From positions 4,712,001 through 4,776,000 of the forward strand of contig CBDEHK010000001.1 of assembly GCA_965238305.1 (NCBI GenBank): a stretch of DNA of 64,000 bases. Reading direction: 5' to 3'. This DNA comes from CBDCGJ01 sp965238305. GTDB lineage: Bacteria; Pseudomonadota; Alphaproteobacteria; GCA-2731375. A model generated the notes under the pieces. The model saw only the letters and a program-made list of their open reading frames with translations, did not search any database and had not been told where the DNA came from. The translations under genes were made by a program, and so were the position numbers. Positions 8,411 through 18,438 of the stretch are shown piece after piece. How positions within the stretch are numbered: position 1 is the first letter of the stretch; each line of letters starts with the position of its first letter.

Positions 8411-9924
8411 TCGCCAGCAAAGCGCACGCCAGTTAAATCAGCCATCTCCCGCCGCCAGGTGCCGATATCCTGTGGATTGAACTGATTGAGATGATTGTGG
8501 CCACAGGCCCGGGCCATCACTTGCATCAGTTCCACCGAGGCCCCTAGATATCTTGCCAGCCGTGCCGATGCGATCGAAACATCCAAACGCGCCCTCAGTT
8601 CCGGCTTCTGAGTTGCTATACCGGCTGGGCAATTGTTGCTGTTGCACATACGGGCGCCGACGCAGCCCACCGCCTGCATCGCCGAATTGGCCAGCGCCAC
8701 ACCATCTGCACCCAAGGCGAGAGCCTTTATAAAGTCCGGCGCCGTGCGCAGTCCACCAGTGATGATCAGGGTGACGTCGGGACGTTTTAGGCCATCGAGA
8801 TGTCGCCTAGCGCGGGCCAGTGCGGGTATCGTCGGCACAGAAATATGATCGCGGAAGATCAGCGGCGCGGCACCGGTCCCGCCACCACGACCATCCAAGA
8901 TGATGTAATCCGCACCGGCTTCAACCGCAAAACTGATGTCATCTTCGATATGGTTAGCGGAGGTTTTGTAGCCGATGGGGATGCCGCCAGTGATCTCCCG
9001 CACCCGATCGGAGTATTTACGGAAGTCGGCCACCGTTGCCAGATCGTCAAAGGTCGGAGGAGAAACTGCCGGCGAGCCTTCCGGCAGACCACGCACTTCG
9101 GCGATTTTGCCCACTACCTTGTTGCCCGGCAGATGCCCGCCGGTGCCGGTCTTGGCCCCTTGTCCGCCTTTGAAATGGAACGCCTGAACTTTCGTCAGCA
9201 AGTCTTCGCGATAGCCAAAACGAGCCGACGCAAGCTCGTAAAAATATTTACTATTAGCGGTCTGTTCTTCCGGCAGCATCCCACCTTCGCCGGAACAAAT
9301 GCCGGTGCCGGCAAGTTCGGCACCGCTGGCGAGCGCCACTTTTGCTTCTTGCGATAGGGCGCCGAAACTCATGTCCGAAACCAATAGCGGGATCTTCAAC
9401 GTCAAAGGTTTCTTGGCATTCGGACCGATCACTAATTCCGTCCCCACCGGCACGTCGTCCATCAACGGTTTGCGGGCAAACTGCGCTGGCAGGATTTGAA
9501 TGTCGTTCCAGTTTGGCAATTCGTTCCGCGGCACCCCCATCGCGCCCATTTCACCATGATGACCAAGCTTGGAAAGACCATCTCGAGCCAGATCGTGGAT
9601 CTGCTGTACTGTTGGCTCTTCCGGCGTCGGCACCGGCTGTGGCATGCCATTATTAGCAGGCACAGGCGCTGCATTCCCATCCGCACTCAGCCGCGCATGG
9701 GTGCCGTCACAATAAGGTGGATTGCCGGTACGTTTGCACATACATAAATGAGCGTCGCCACTTTCTTCAGCTTGAAATTTCAGCGGTGTAAATGAGGTAT
9801 CCCGGTGCGAGCCATCGCAAAATGGTTGCGAGGCCGAGCGTCCACAAGCGCACCAGAGATAACTCTCGCCGGCTTTCAGTTCTACCTTCGTCGGCTTGCG
9901 ATCGGCAATAACCGGATTATCCAT
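8407..9924 (-). CDS. Tandem CDGSH iron-sulfur / glutamate-synthase-like FMN fusion protein
   Basis: Predicted redox protein of about 505 aa. Two CDGSH motifs lie at the N-terminus: C25-A-C27...PFC36DGSH40 and C61-M-C63...PYC72DGTH76, each with the three Cys and one His that hold a 2Fe-2S cluster. A short Pro-rich linker follows, then a glutamate-synthase-type FMN barrel (about 120-505) with GGGTGAAPLIF, ITGGLRTAPDFIKALALGADGVA and the cysteine set CVGARMCNSNNCPAGIATQ for a 3Fe-4S or related cluster. No amidotransferase domain is present, so it is not a complete glutamate synthase. ATG 9924 (or 9927) follows GGAAATT; longer starts would run into the divergent cyclase gene. The substrate is unknown. 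Confidence 0.85.
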   Translation of the reverse strand: MDNPVIADRKPTKVELKAGESYLWCACGRSASQPFCDGSHRDTSFTPLKFQAEESGDAHLCMCKRTGNPPYCDGTHARLSADGNAAPVPANNGMPQPVPTPEEPTVQQIHDLARDGLSKLGHHGEMGAMGVPRNELPNWNDIQILPAQFARKPLMDDVPVGTELVIGPNAKKPLTLKIPLLVSDMSFGALSQEAKVALASGAELAGTGICSGEGGMLPEEQTANSKYFYELASARFGYREDLLTKVQAFHFKGGQGAKTGTGGHLPGNKVVGKIAEVRGLPEGSPAVSPPTFDDLATVADFRKYSDRVREITGGIPIGYKTSANHIEDDISFAVEAGADYIILDGRGGGTGAAPLIFRDHISVPTIPALARARRHLDGLKRPDVTLIITGGLRTAPDFIKALALGADGVALANSAMQAVGCVGARMCNSNNCPAGIATQKPELRARLDVSIASARLARYLGASVELMQVMARACGHNHLNQFNPQDIGTWRREMADLTGVRFAGD

Positions 9925-10056
9925 CATAATTTCCATGTAATTGAGACAGTAATTATTGCGGGCAATATGGCATAAAACGGATAGTAGACCAAGCAAGACC
10001 CCGATATTCGACTTCCAACTAATATGCGAGTAGACTTTCGCTTGTAAAATTTCCGA

Positions 10057-11472
10057 ATGGGTAAAAGAATGGCCGTACAACGCAGGTTGAGCGCGATCTT
10101 ATCCGCCGATGTGGTTGGCTATGCCCGCTTGGTTCATCATGACGAAACCGGCACCATTGAAGCACTGAAATCGCTTCTTGACGGTTTGGTGAAGCCGACG
10201 CTCAACCGCTATGACGGCCGCATTGTGAAATTGATGGGTGATGGCTTACTGGCGGAATTCCCAAGTGTCCTTGACGCCGCGGAATCCGCCATAGAAATTC
10301 AACACGCCATGAATGACGGCGCCCGGCCGGAAATAGATGGCGAACCGTTGGAATATCGCATCGGCATCAATCTCGGCGATGTTGTCATTGATGGCGATGA
10401 CATCCAAGGCGAAGGGGTGAATATCGCGGCTCGATTGGAAGGCTTGGCACCGGCCGGCGGTATCAACATTTCGGACGTAGTTTATCAAAGTGTCCGCAGC
10501 AAAATCGCTGCCGATTTCGCCGATATCGGTGAACAAACGCTGAAGAACATCGACACCCCGATCCGGGTTTGGCGCTGGAGCCCGCTTAAAAATCTCGACA
10601 AAGGCACGTCGGCAAGCGGCAAGCCGCTTGAACAGGACATACATTTTTGCAGTGCCGAAGACGGGACCACAATCGCTTATGCAACCGTCGGCGACGGACC
10701 CCCTTTAGTGAAAGCGCCGAATTGGATGAACCATCTGGAATACGATTGGGAAAGCCCGATCTGGCGCCACTTTCTGCAGGAACTCGCGAGCCACCATACG
10801 CTTCTTCGTTTCGATCAACGCTGCAATGGTCTCTCTGATTGGGAAGTTGAGAACGTCACATTCGACGACATGGTCGAAGATATGGCGGCGGTTGTGAACG
10901 CGGCTGGGTTTGAGCGCTTCCCGCTGCTTGGTATTTCGCAAGGCTGTGCCTATTCCATTGCTTACACATATCGTTACCCGGAACGGGTTGAGCGGCTAGT
11001 TCTATATGGCGGATTTACCCAAGGGCAACTTACCCGGGGAACCGACAAGGACATTCAAGAGGCGGCATTCCTGACGGAAATGATGCGCAATGGCTGGGGC
11101 AAGAATAACCCAGCGTTCCGGCAATTTTTCACCAGCCTTTTTGTGCCTGGCGCGAACAAGGAACAAATGGATTGGTTCAATGAATTGCAGCGCAAATGCG
11201 TATCGGCGGATAATGCCGTGCGGCTTCGCAATGTTACGAACAAAATCGACGTCATGGAAATGGCCAAACAAATTTCCGTCCCAACCTTAGTGCTGCATTG
11301 CCGTGATGATGGTATCGTTCCGTATAAAACTGGCCGCCAAATGGCCGCCGCGATCCCAGGTGCCCGCTTTGTTACCCTAGAAGGGCAAAATCATCTCATG
11401 CTTGAGGACGAACCGGCCTGGCCCCACTTCCTGGAAGAAGTGACCAAATTTCTGGGCGAAGCTGAGAGTTAG
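10057..11472 (+). CDS. Class III nucleotidyl cyclase fused to alpha/beta hydrolase
   Basis: A 471-aa two-domain protein. Residues 8-172 form a class III cyclase homology domain: metal-binding D18 in LSADVVGYARL, D62 in KLMGDGLLAEF, and GVNIAARLEGLAPAGGINIS near 120-139. Residues 195-470 form an alpha/beta hydrolase with nucleophile S294 in LLGISQGCAYS, an acid near D417-D418 in CRDDGIVP and H446 in GQNHLML. No membrane or sensor domain is seen. Either the hydrolase senses a small ligand and tunes cAMP formation, or the cyclase domain controls the hydrolase; the sequence does not say which. The start is ATG 10057; ATG 10069 is possible. Confidence 0.85.
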   Translation: MGKRMAVQRRLSAILSADVVGYARLVHHDETGTIEALKSLLDGLVKPTLNRYDGRIVKLMGDGLLAEFPSVLDAAESAIEIQHAMNDGARPEIDGEPLEYRIGINLGDVVIDGDDIQGEGVNIAARLEGLAPAGGINISDVVYQSVRSKIAADFADIGEQTLKNIDTPIRVWRWSPLKNLDKGTSASGKPLEQDIHFCSAEDGTTIAYATVGDGPPLVKAPNWMNHLEYDWESPIWRHFLQELASHHTLLRFDQRCNGLSDWEVENVTFDDMVEDMAAVVNAAGFERFPLLGISQGCAYSIAYTYRYPERVERLVLYGGFTQGQLTRGTDKDIQEAAFLTEMMRNGWGKNNPAFRQFFTSLFVPGANKEQMDWFNELQRKCVSADNAVRLRNVTNKIDVMEMAKQISVPTLVLHCRDDGIVPYKTGRQMAAAIPGARFVTLEGQNHLMLEDEPAWPHFLEEVTKFLGEAES

Positions 11473-11484
11473 AATATCACCACC

Positions 11485-11907
11485 ATGTTCCTTCCAAAAT
11501 TTGAAGATCCGTTTCTCAAGGAGATCGCTCGCAGCCTCAAGAAGCGACTGAAACGTATCGAGCAGCAGGGTTATCGGCTCTCTTGCAGCCGGCAGCAAGA
11601 ACAAAGCGTCGATGGGCGGATAGAAAAATTAGAACTTTCAGCAGAGGCCGATGGCGTGTTTCTAGAGCTCTATATTTGGGCCAATCGGGAAATCTGGCTG
11701 CATGCTTTTTCCGAAAATAGCGTGAATTGGAGTTGGGAACATGAGGGACGCTTGATCGGAAATTGCGGCGCCCGACTGCTAGTGCAAGCTTATGAAGCGA
11801 GCTTGACCGATGCCCTCGAAATCCAAGCGCAAGCGACGTACGAGGCCAGTTTCTTCAACGACAATTGGCTACCCCTGATCGCCCAAGGTCCGGAAATTGT
11901 TCGCTAG
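11485..11907 (+). CDS. Hypothetical protein, 140 aa
   Basis: I do not recognise this family. The protein is soluble, with a basic helical N-terminus (FLKEIARSLKKRLKRIEQQG) and a central strand- and tryptophan-rich segment (YIWANREIWLHAF, NWSWEHEGRLIG). It has no signal peptide or membrane helix. It starts 12 bases after the cyclase-hydrolase stop, so the two are probably co-transcribed and may act together. Codon use resembles its neighbours. Confidence 0.6.
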   Translation: MFLPKFEDPFLKEIARSLKKRLKRIEQQGYRLSCSRQQEQSVDGRIEKLELSAEADGVFLELYIWANREIWLHAFSENSVNWSWEHEGRLIGNCGARLLVQAYEASLTDALEIQAQATYEASFFNDNWLPLIAQGPEIVR

Positions 11908-11980
11908 TCCCCATAATTAAGCATTGACCCTATTTTTGAGTTTTAAATAAGATCAGAGCCTAATTTAATTGATGCGAGAC

Positions 11981-12013
11981 AAAAAAGGCGTCAGGAAATT
12001 TGGACGCCTTTTA
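11981..12013 (-). terminator. Intrinsic terminator of the atp operon
   Basis: AAAAGGCGTC (11983-11992) pairs with GACGCCTTTT (12003-12012) around a ten-base loop. Read on the minus strand the stem is followed by a T-run (11981-11986 complement), 20 bases after the atpC stop. The sequence is nearly symmetric and could also stop plus-strand transcription coming from 11907. Confidence 0.8.
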
Positions 12014-12033
12014 AATTTCAAAACACAGAAATA

Positions 12034-12429
12034 TTAAAGCGCGGCGAGCATTTCTTCCAAGCTCGCCAACGTGCCTTCTGCAACCCGACGAGTTTCGTCG
12101 TCTTTGGCGTCTTCGATATCTTCGCGGGTATCTTGGATGCGTTGCTGCAGATCTTCGCGGCTGAGATCGGCAAGCATGATGGCTTCTTCGGCCAATACGA
12201 CCATGCGGGTTTGCGTGACTTGTGCCAGGCCGCCGGCGATATAGATGCGTTGGTCTCCGCCTTCGGAATCTTCAACTTCAACAACACCCGCACGTAGACT
12301 AGCGATCATCGGGGCATGCCCGGCATAGACACCAAAATCGCCTTCGACGCCGGGCGCACTGACGACGTCCGCTTCGCAAGACAATAATTGCCGCTCGGGG
12401 CTGACCAAATCAAAAGCGAATTTCGCCAT
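12034..12429 (-). CDS. atpC: ATP synthase F1 epsilon subunit
   Basis: Central-stalk subunit of F1 that couples to the c-ring and can inhibit ATP hydrolysis. The 131-aa protein has the N-terminal beta-sandwich (FDLVSPERQLLSCEADVVSAPGVEGDFGVYAGHAPMIA, shown here only to mark the family) and a shortened C-terminal helical hairpin rich in Glu/Asp. It is the last gene of atpHAGDC, 17 bases after atpD, and is followed by a strong hairpin terminator. Confidence 0.95.
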   Translation of the reverse strand: MAKFAFDLVSPERQLLSCEADVVSAPGVEGDFGVYAGHAPMIASLRAGVVEVEDSEGGDQRIYIAGGLAQVTQTRMVVLAEEAIMLADLSREDLQQRIQDTREDIEDAKDDETRRVAEGTLASLEEMLAAL

Positions 12430-12446
12430 CGCTCAAATTTCCTCTG

Positions 12447-13865
<1,419 letters not shown>

Positions 13866-13919
13866 ATCTTGCTCCCGTAGGCTCTTAACTATTCGTATGG
13901 CGCAGCTGCGCCGGGGTCT

Positions 13920-14828
13920 CTAAAGCGCTTCCGCGCCGGAGACAATTTCAATCAATTCCTTAGTGATCTGGGCCTGCCGCTGACGGTTCATTGTCAGGGT
14001 CAGCTTGTCGATCATATCGCCGGCATTGCGCGTTGCATTATCCATCGCCGTCATCCGCGCTGCATTTTCCGCCGCCACACTTTCCAGCAGGGCTTTAAAA
14101 ATTTGCACCGACAGATTGCGCGGCACCAGATCGGCCAGCAAATCTTCTTCTTCCGGTTCAAAATCGTAGATCGCGCCAGCGAGGTCTTCTGCTTCTTCCC
14201 CCGCATCAGCTTCACCAGCGTCAGCGCCAACGCCGGCGGCCAACGGAATCAGCGACTGCGCCACCATTTCCTGGGTAAGGACGGAAACAAAACTATTGTA
14301 GAACATCGTGCAGACGTCAAATTCACCCGCTTCAAACAACTCGATAATCCGGCTGGAAATATCAGCTGCGTTGGTGAAACCGATATTCTTCACTTCGCGT
14401 AGTAAGATCACATCAATGATCAAACTACCATATTCGCGCTTCAAGGCATCATTGCCTTTTTTCCCAACACAAAGGATTTTTACTGTCTTGCCGGCATCAA
14501 GCAATTCGCGCGCTTTGGCCCGCACGTCGCGAACGACTTGGGTGTTGAAACCACCGCAAAGGCCGCGTTCGGCGGTTACCGCGATCAGAAGATGTATGTC
14601 GTCTTTACCATTGCCAACCAACAGCGGCGGCGCATTGTCCAAGCTCGGGATATTGGTCGTCACCGAGGTCATGATATCGGACATGCGAACGCTATAAGGA
14701 CGCGCTGCTTCCGCTGCTTCCTGCGCCCGACGCAGTTTTGCTGCCGCCACCATCTGCATGGCTTTGGTAATCTTCTGCGTCGACTTCACGCTGGCAATCC
14801 GGACCCTGAGATCCTTCAAACTCGCCAT
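13920..14828 (-). CDS. atpG: ATP synthase F1 gamma subunit
   Basis: Rotor shaft of F1. The 302-aa protein has the conserved N-terminal helix (MASLKDLRVRIASVKSTQKI), TAERGLCGGFN in the central Rossmann-like part and the C-terminal helix ending in ARQAQITKELIEIVSGAEAL-type sequence. A roughly 20-residue acidic insert (GADAGEADAGEEAEDLAG) lies around residues 200-220, in the region where alphaproteobacterial gamma subunits vary. It lies 31 bases after atpA and 54 bases before atpD. Confidence 0.96.
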   Translation of the reverse strand: MASLKDLRVRIASVKSTQKITKAMQMVAAAKLRRAQEAAEAARPYSVRMSDIMTSVTTNIPSLDNAPPLLVGNGKDDIHLLIAVTAERGLCGGFNTQVVRDVRAKARELLDAGKTVKILCVGKKGNDALKREYGSLIIDVILLREVKNIGFTNAADISSRIIELFEAGEFDVCTMFYNSFVSVLTQEMVAQSLIPLAAGVGADAGEADAGEEAEDLAGAIYDFEPEEEDLLADLVPRNLSVQIFKALLESVAAENAARMTAMDNATRNAGDMIDKLTLTMNRQRQAQITKELIEIVSGAEAL

Positions 14829-14859
14829 ATGCTGTTCCCTCTCGATCCAACCCTAAGGC

Positions 14860-16392
14860 TTAAGCGAACTTCTTAACGAAGGCGTCCAAAGCGGCTTTCA
14901 GCTTACCGTCAGTCTCGTCACTGAGAGCGCCGGTATCGCGGATGGCGTCCAAAATATCGCTGGCATTGGCGCGTACTTCATTCAAGAATTCGGTTTCGAA
15001 ACGCCCGACATCGCGCACCGGCACCTCATCCAGATAACCGTTCACACCGGAATAGATCGAAACGACCTGCTCTTCCACCGGCATTGGTTGGTATTGACCT
15101 TGCTTCAACAATTCCGTCAGCCGAGCGCCCCGGTTCAACAACCGTTGCGTCGAAGCATCAAGATCGGAGCCAAACTGCGCAAAAGCTTCCATTTCACGAT
15201 ATTGCGCCAATTCCAACTTGATCGAACCGGCCACCGACTTCATCGCTTTCACTTGCGCGGCGGAGCCAACCCGGGAAACCGACAGGCCAACATTAATTGC
15301 CGGGCGAATACCTTTATAGAACAGGTCCGTTTCCAAGAAGATCTGACCATCGGTGATCGAAATCACATTGGTTGGAATATAAGCCGCAACATCATTCGCC
15401 TGGGTTTCGATGATCGGCAACGCCGTCAGAGAACCCAGACCATTGTCTTCATTCAATTTTGCGGCGCGTTCCAGCAGGCGGGAATGGAGATAGAAAACGT
15501 CGCCCGGATAAGCTTCACGGCCCGGCGGGCGGCGCAGCAGCAACGACATTTGGCGATAGGCGACCGCTTGTTTGGTCAGATCGTCATAGATGATGACTGC
15601 ATGCATACCATTGTCGCGGAAATATTCGCCCATGGCGCAACCGGCATAAGGGGCCAGGAACTGCAGCGGCGCCGGCTCGGACGCCGTCGCGGCAACGACG
15701 ATGGAATATTCCATGGCACCGTTGTCTTCCAGGGTCTTGACCAACTGCGCCACCGAAGAACGCTTTTGCCCGATCGCGACGTAGATGCAATAAAGCTTCT
15801 TGCTTTCATCGTCGCCGGCATTGATCGGTTTTTGATTGATAATGGTGTCGACGGCGACAGCGGTCTTGCCGGTTTGACGGTCACCAATGATCAACTCGCG
15901 CTGACCCCGGCCGATCGGCACCAGTGCGTCCAGTGCCTTCAGCCCGGTTTGCACCGGCTCGTGCACCGATTTCCGTGGAATAATGCCTGGCGCTTTCAAC
16001 TCAACCAGTCGGCGTTCTTCGCCTTCGATCGGACCTTTGCCGTCAATCGGATTGCCCAGGCCGTCAACCACCCGTCCCAATAGGCCTTTGCCCACAGGCA
16101 CGTCAACAATGTCACCGGTCCGCTTGACCGTGCCGCCTTCGACGATGCCGCGGTCGTCACCGAAGATAACCACGCCGACATTGTCGCTTTCCAGGTTCAA
16201 GGCCATGCCCTTTACGCCGTTGGCGAATTCCACCATCTCGCCGGCCTGAACATTATCCAGACCATAGACGCGGGCGATACCGTCACCGACTGACAGCACT
16301 TGGCCGACTTCAGAGACTTCCGCTTCGGCGCCAAAATTGGCGATCTGCTCTTTTAGAATGGTCGATATTTCCGCTGCGCGCAGATCCATCAT
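14860..16392 (-). CDS. atpA: ATP synthase F1 alpha subunit
   Basis: Non-catalytic nucleotide-binding subunit of the F1 hexamer. The 510-aa protein has the P-loop GDRQTGKTAVA, the arginine-finger region (SVSRVGSAAQVKAMK) and the C-terminal helical domain ending DAFVKKFA. The ATGATG start overlaps the atpH stop. Length and order are standard. Confidence 0.98.
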   Translation of the reverse strand: MMDLRAAEISTILKEQIANFGAEAEVSEVGQVLSVGDGIARVYGLDNVQAGEMVEFANGVKGMALNLESDNVGVVIFGDDRGIVEGGTVKRTGDIVDVPVGKGLLGRVVDGLGNPIDGKGPIEGEERRLVELKAPGIIPRKSVHEPVQTGLKALDALVPIGRGQRELIIGDRQTGKTAVAVDTIINQKPINAGDDESKKLYCIYVAIGQKRSSVAQLVKTLEDNGAMEYSIVVAATASEPAPLQFLAPYAGCAMGEYFRDNGMHAVIIYDDLTKQAVAYRQMSLLLRRPPGREAYPGDVFYLHSRLLERAAKLNEDNGLGSLTALPIIETQANDVAAYIPTNVISITDGQIFLETDLFYKGIRPAINVGLSVSRVGSAAQVKAMKSVAGSIKLELAQYREMEAFAQFGSDLDASTQRLLNRGARLTELLKQGQYQPMPVEEQVVSIYSGVNGYLDEVPVRDVGRFETEFLNEVRANASDILDAIRDTGALSDETDGKLKAALDAFVKKFA

Positions 16393-16949
16393 TCAACCCC
16401 TCTCATCGCGTGTTTAAGGTTATTCAATTTTGTACGCATGGAACTGTCGACCATGCGCGATCCAACACGAACGACAAGACCGCCGAGAATTTCTTCTTCC
16501 ACGGCGGTCTCGATCGTTACATCTGTTTTCATGGCGGCGGCAAGTTCTGCCTTCAACGCCGTGATTTGTTCTTCGTTTAAAGGATGGGCTGAGGTTACAT
16601 GCGCCGTCACTTCCCCCCGGTGTGCGGACAGCAAGTTTTTGTACCCAACTGCCATGTCATTGAGGGCAAACGCGCGGCGGTTCTGCACCACCAGACCGAA
16701 AAAATTGCGGCTTAAGTCAGCCGCGCCCATTTTTTCCAACAAGGCGTCCGTCGCCTTGGCCTGTTCGGCTTGGGTAAAAATCGGGCTGCGTACGGCGCGG
16801 CGCAAATCCTCGCTTTCGGCATACATTTGGCGGAAATTGGCCAGGTCATTGGCGACATCGTCCAGGGCGTCTGCATCTTGCGCCAACTCAAATAGCGCAT
16901 TGGCGTAACGGCCCGCAATGTTGGAGACAACGCTTACTTCAGCTGCCAC
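16389..16949 (-). CDS. atpH: ATP synthase F1 delta subunit
   Basis: Peripheral-stalk connector between F1 and the b subunits. The 186-aa protein has an N-terminal helical bundle (IAGRYANALFELAQDADALD) and the conserved C-terminal strand-helix (VGSRMVDSSMRTKLNNLKHAMRG). GTG 16949 is the start, preceded by GAGGAA. It is the first gene of the operon; the membrane F0 genes are not here, as usual in alphaproteobacteria where F0 and F1 operons are split. The promoter must lie in 16950-17297. Confidence 0.95.
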   Translation of the reverse strand: MAAEVSVVSNIAGRYANALFELAQDADALDDVANDLANFRQMYAESEDLRRAVRSPIFTQAEQAKATDALLEKMGAADLSRNFFGLVVQNRRAFALNDMAVGYKNLLSAHRGEVTAHVTSAHPLNEEQITALKAELAAAMKTDVTIETAVEEEILGGLVVRVGSRMVDSSMRTKLNNLKHAMRGVE

Positions 16950-17297
16950 GTGATCTGTTCCTCAATTTCGCTGAAAAGATACCCGAAAGGAAATCTCAGC
17001 CCGGACGTAAGTCTCTGAATTCATTGAACGATACAAATGGTGAGCGCAACCGGAAGCCACGTCACCCAAAGACGAGGCGTTAGGTATCATAGACCTCCCC
17101 CGCATGCAAGCGGGTAGCAGGTAATTATTCAAGAAGCAGGGAACTTCATAAATACCGGCCAATCATCGCCATACGCCCGTTGTGCAGCAAATATTTCCAT
17201 TTATTCTACCCGGTATGATAGATTTCAACGCCCGTTATATTTTTGCAAAACACCACATACTCAAACACGCTTATCTTTCGCTCCTGGAGCCAGAACG
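16950..17297. other. Divergent intergenic region with hairpins (348 bp)
   Basis: This gap separates atpH from the plus-strand gene at 17298. It contains two clear stems: GGTGA (17039-17043) with TCACC (17062-17066), and CCCGC (17099-17103) with GCGGG (17110-17114), the latter flanked by a further ACCT/AGGT pair (93-96 and 118-121 of the 17.0-17.1 kb block). The atp promoter is expected here but I see no convincing -35/-10 pair. A small minus-strand reading frame (16962-17162) has no ribosome site or recognisable product and is not called. Confidence 0.4.
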
Positions 17298-17834
17298 ATG
17301 TTGAATTTGGATATCCAATTCGTCCCGCCGAACATGGAATGGATCGAAGCTCGGTTCGAGGCGACGAAATTCGCGCTTGAAACCTTGTTAAAAACTTACG
17401 AGTTAAATGCATATTTGTTCACTACAAACATAAACATCGAATATTTCTCAACCCCGCGCAGCCATCCGGTATTGACCCTTAACACCAGGGTTGCTGACGA
17501 TCCTGACGCGCTTCTCTCGATGTTCCTGCATGAGCAAATCCATTGGTTTCTTGATGCTCAGGGGGAAAGAACCGAAAATGCAATCGCGCGGTTTCGCGAC
17601 ATGTATCCGAAAGTACCGGCCGATCTTCCAGAAGGGGCGACCGATGAATATTCCACCTATCTGCACCTGGCAGTAAATTGGTTAGAGCTCAAAGCGTGTG
17701 AAGTTTATCTTGGTCCCGTTCGAGCCCGCGAACTGCTTTCCAACGCCTTCGGTTATCATTGGATTTACCGGACTGTTATCAGTGACGACGAAAAAATAGC
17801 CGCTGTCATGAACGAATTCGATTTGGTTATTTGA
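17298..17834 (+). CDS. Hypothetical protein with HExxH motif
   Basis: An unrecognised 178-aa cytoplasmic protein. Residues near 76-80 read FLHEQIHWFLDAQ, a zinc-metallopeptidase-like HExxH. A second conserved-looking stretch, NWLELKACEVYLG, lies about 50 residues later and could supply the third ligand, as in gluzincins. No signal peptide is visible. A ribosome site (CTGGAGC) precedes ATG 17298. It stands alone, with its own upstream region. A metal-dependent peptidase is plausible but unproven; the motif can arise by chance. Confidence 0.6.
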   Translation: MLNLDIQFVPPNMEWIEARFEATKFALETLLKTYELNAYLFTTNINIEYFSTPRSHPVLTLNTRVADDPDALLSMFLHEQIHWFLDAQGERTENAIARFRDMYPKVPADLPEGATDEYSTYLHLAVNWLELKACEVYLGPVRARELLSNAFGYHWIYRTVISDDEKIAAVMNEFDLVI

Positions 17835-17986
17835 CCAAAAAACCGACCACAATTCGAACTCATAGGAGCAAAAATATTCATCCAGGATTATACCAGCGCA
17901 AATTCGCGTTGCGAAATAGTATCCTGCGGACATTTTAATTGAATGCAACGACATAAAAATTGTTGTCATTAACCGGAGCAATCGAT

Positions 17987-18415
17987 GTGAATAAAACAGC
18001 CATCCTAATCTTGTTATTTGTCGCTTTATCCGCCTGCACTCGACCAACTTATACGGATGCCGACGTTGGGCCCTACCCGAAAGATCCCAAAGCCGCGATT
18101 GTCAAATACGTAGCCGCCCATCGTGATGAATTTCCCTACGATGACGGCTGGCAGATCGCTGATCCTGTGCGCGGACATGTGCGTGAAGTCGGATTTTGGA
18201 CAGCGACAAATCACAAAGGCTGGATTGTTTGCACCCGTTATTTACGTGATATGTTGTTTTATGGAAAAAAAGTGCCGGGAAGTCGTGCCTTCGCGATTTC
18301 TCATGATCAAGTGGTCCATGCCGTTGCTGGCGGGAATAAGAGATCTCGCGATTGCGGCGATATGAAATATAAACCTTGGACGACCTTCGCCGAGGATATT
18401 CGGAAGTTAAACTAA
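17987..18415 (+). CDS. Hypothetical lipoprotein
   Basis: A predicted 142-aa secreted lipoprotein of unknown function. The N-terminus is a short lipoprotein signal peptide ending ALSAC, with Cys17 as the lipidation site. The mature part has several Cys and Trp residues (GWIVCTRYL, SRDCGDMKYKPW) but no domain I recognise. GTG 17987 is chosen because CCGGAGC lies 8 bases upstream and it places the lipobox correctly; an upstream TTG at 17960 would spoil the signal peptide. Confidence 0.65.
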   Translation: MNKTAILILLFVALSACTRPTYTDADVGPYPKDPKAAIVKYVAAHRDEFPYDDGWQIADPVRGHVREVGFWTATNHKGWIVCTRYLRDMLFYGKKVPGSRAFAISHDQVVHAVAGGNKRSRDCGDMKYKPWTTFAEDIRKLN

Positions 18416-18438
18416 GACAAGTAAGCACGCACTCCGCA

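Noticed and set aside
9925..10080. N-terminal extension of the CDGSH fusion with a hydrophobic stretch
   Set aside because: It would overlap the divergent cyclase start, lacks a ribosome site, and precedes the good ATG at 9924-9927.
16962..17162. 66-codon frame or known structural RNA (6S, RNase P, SRP) upstream of atpH
   Set aside because: Hairpins are present, but conserved core motifs of 6S, RNase P or SRP RNA could not be matched, and the frame has no ribosome site.
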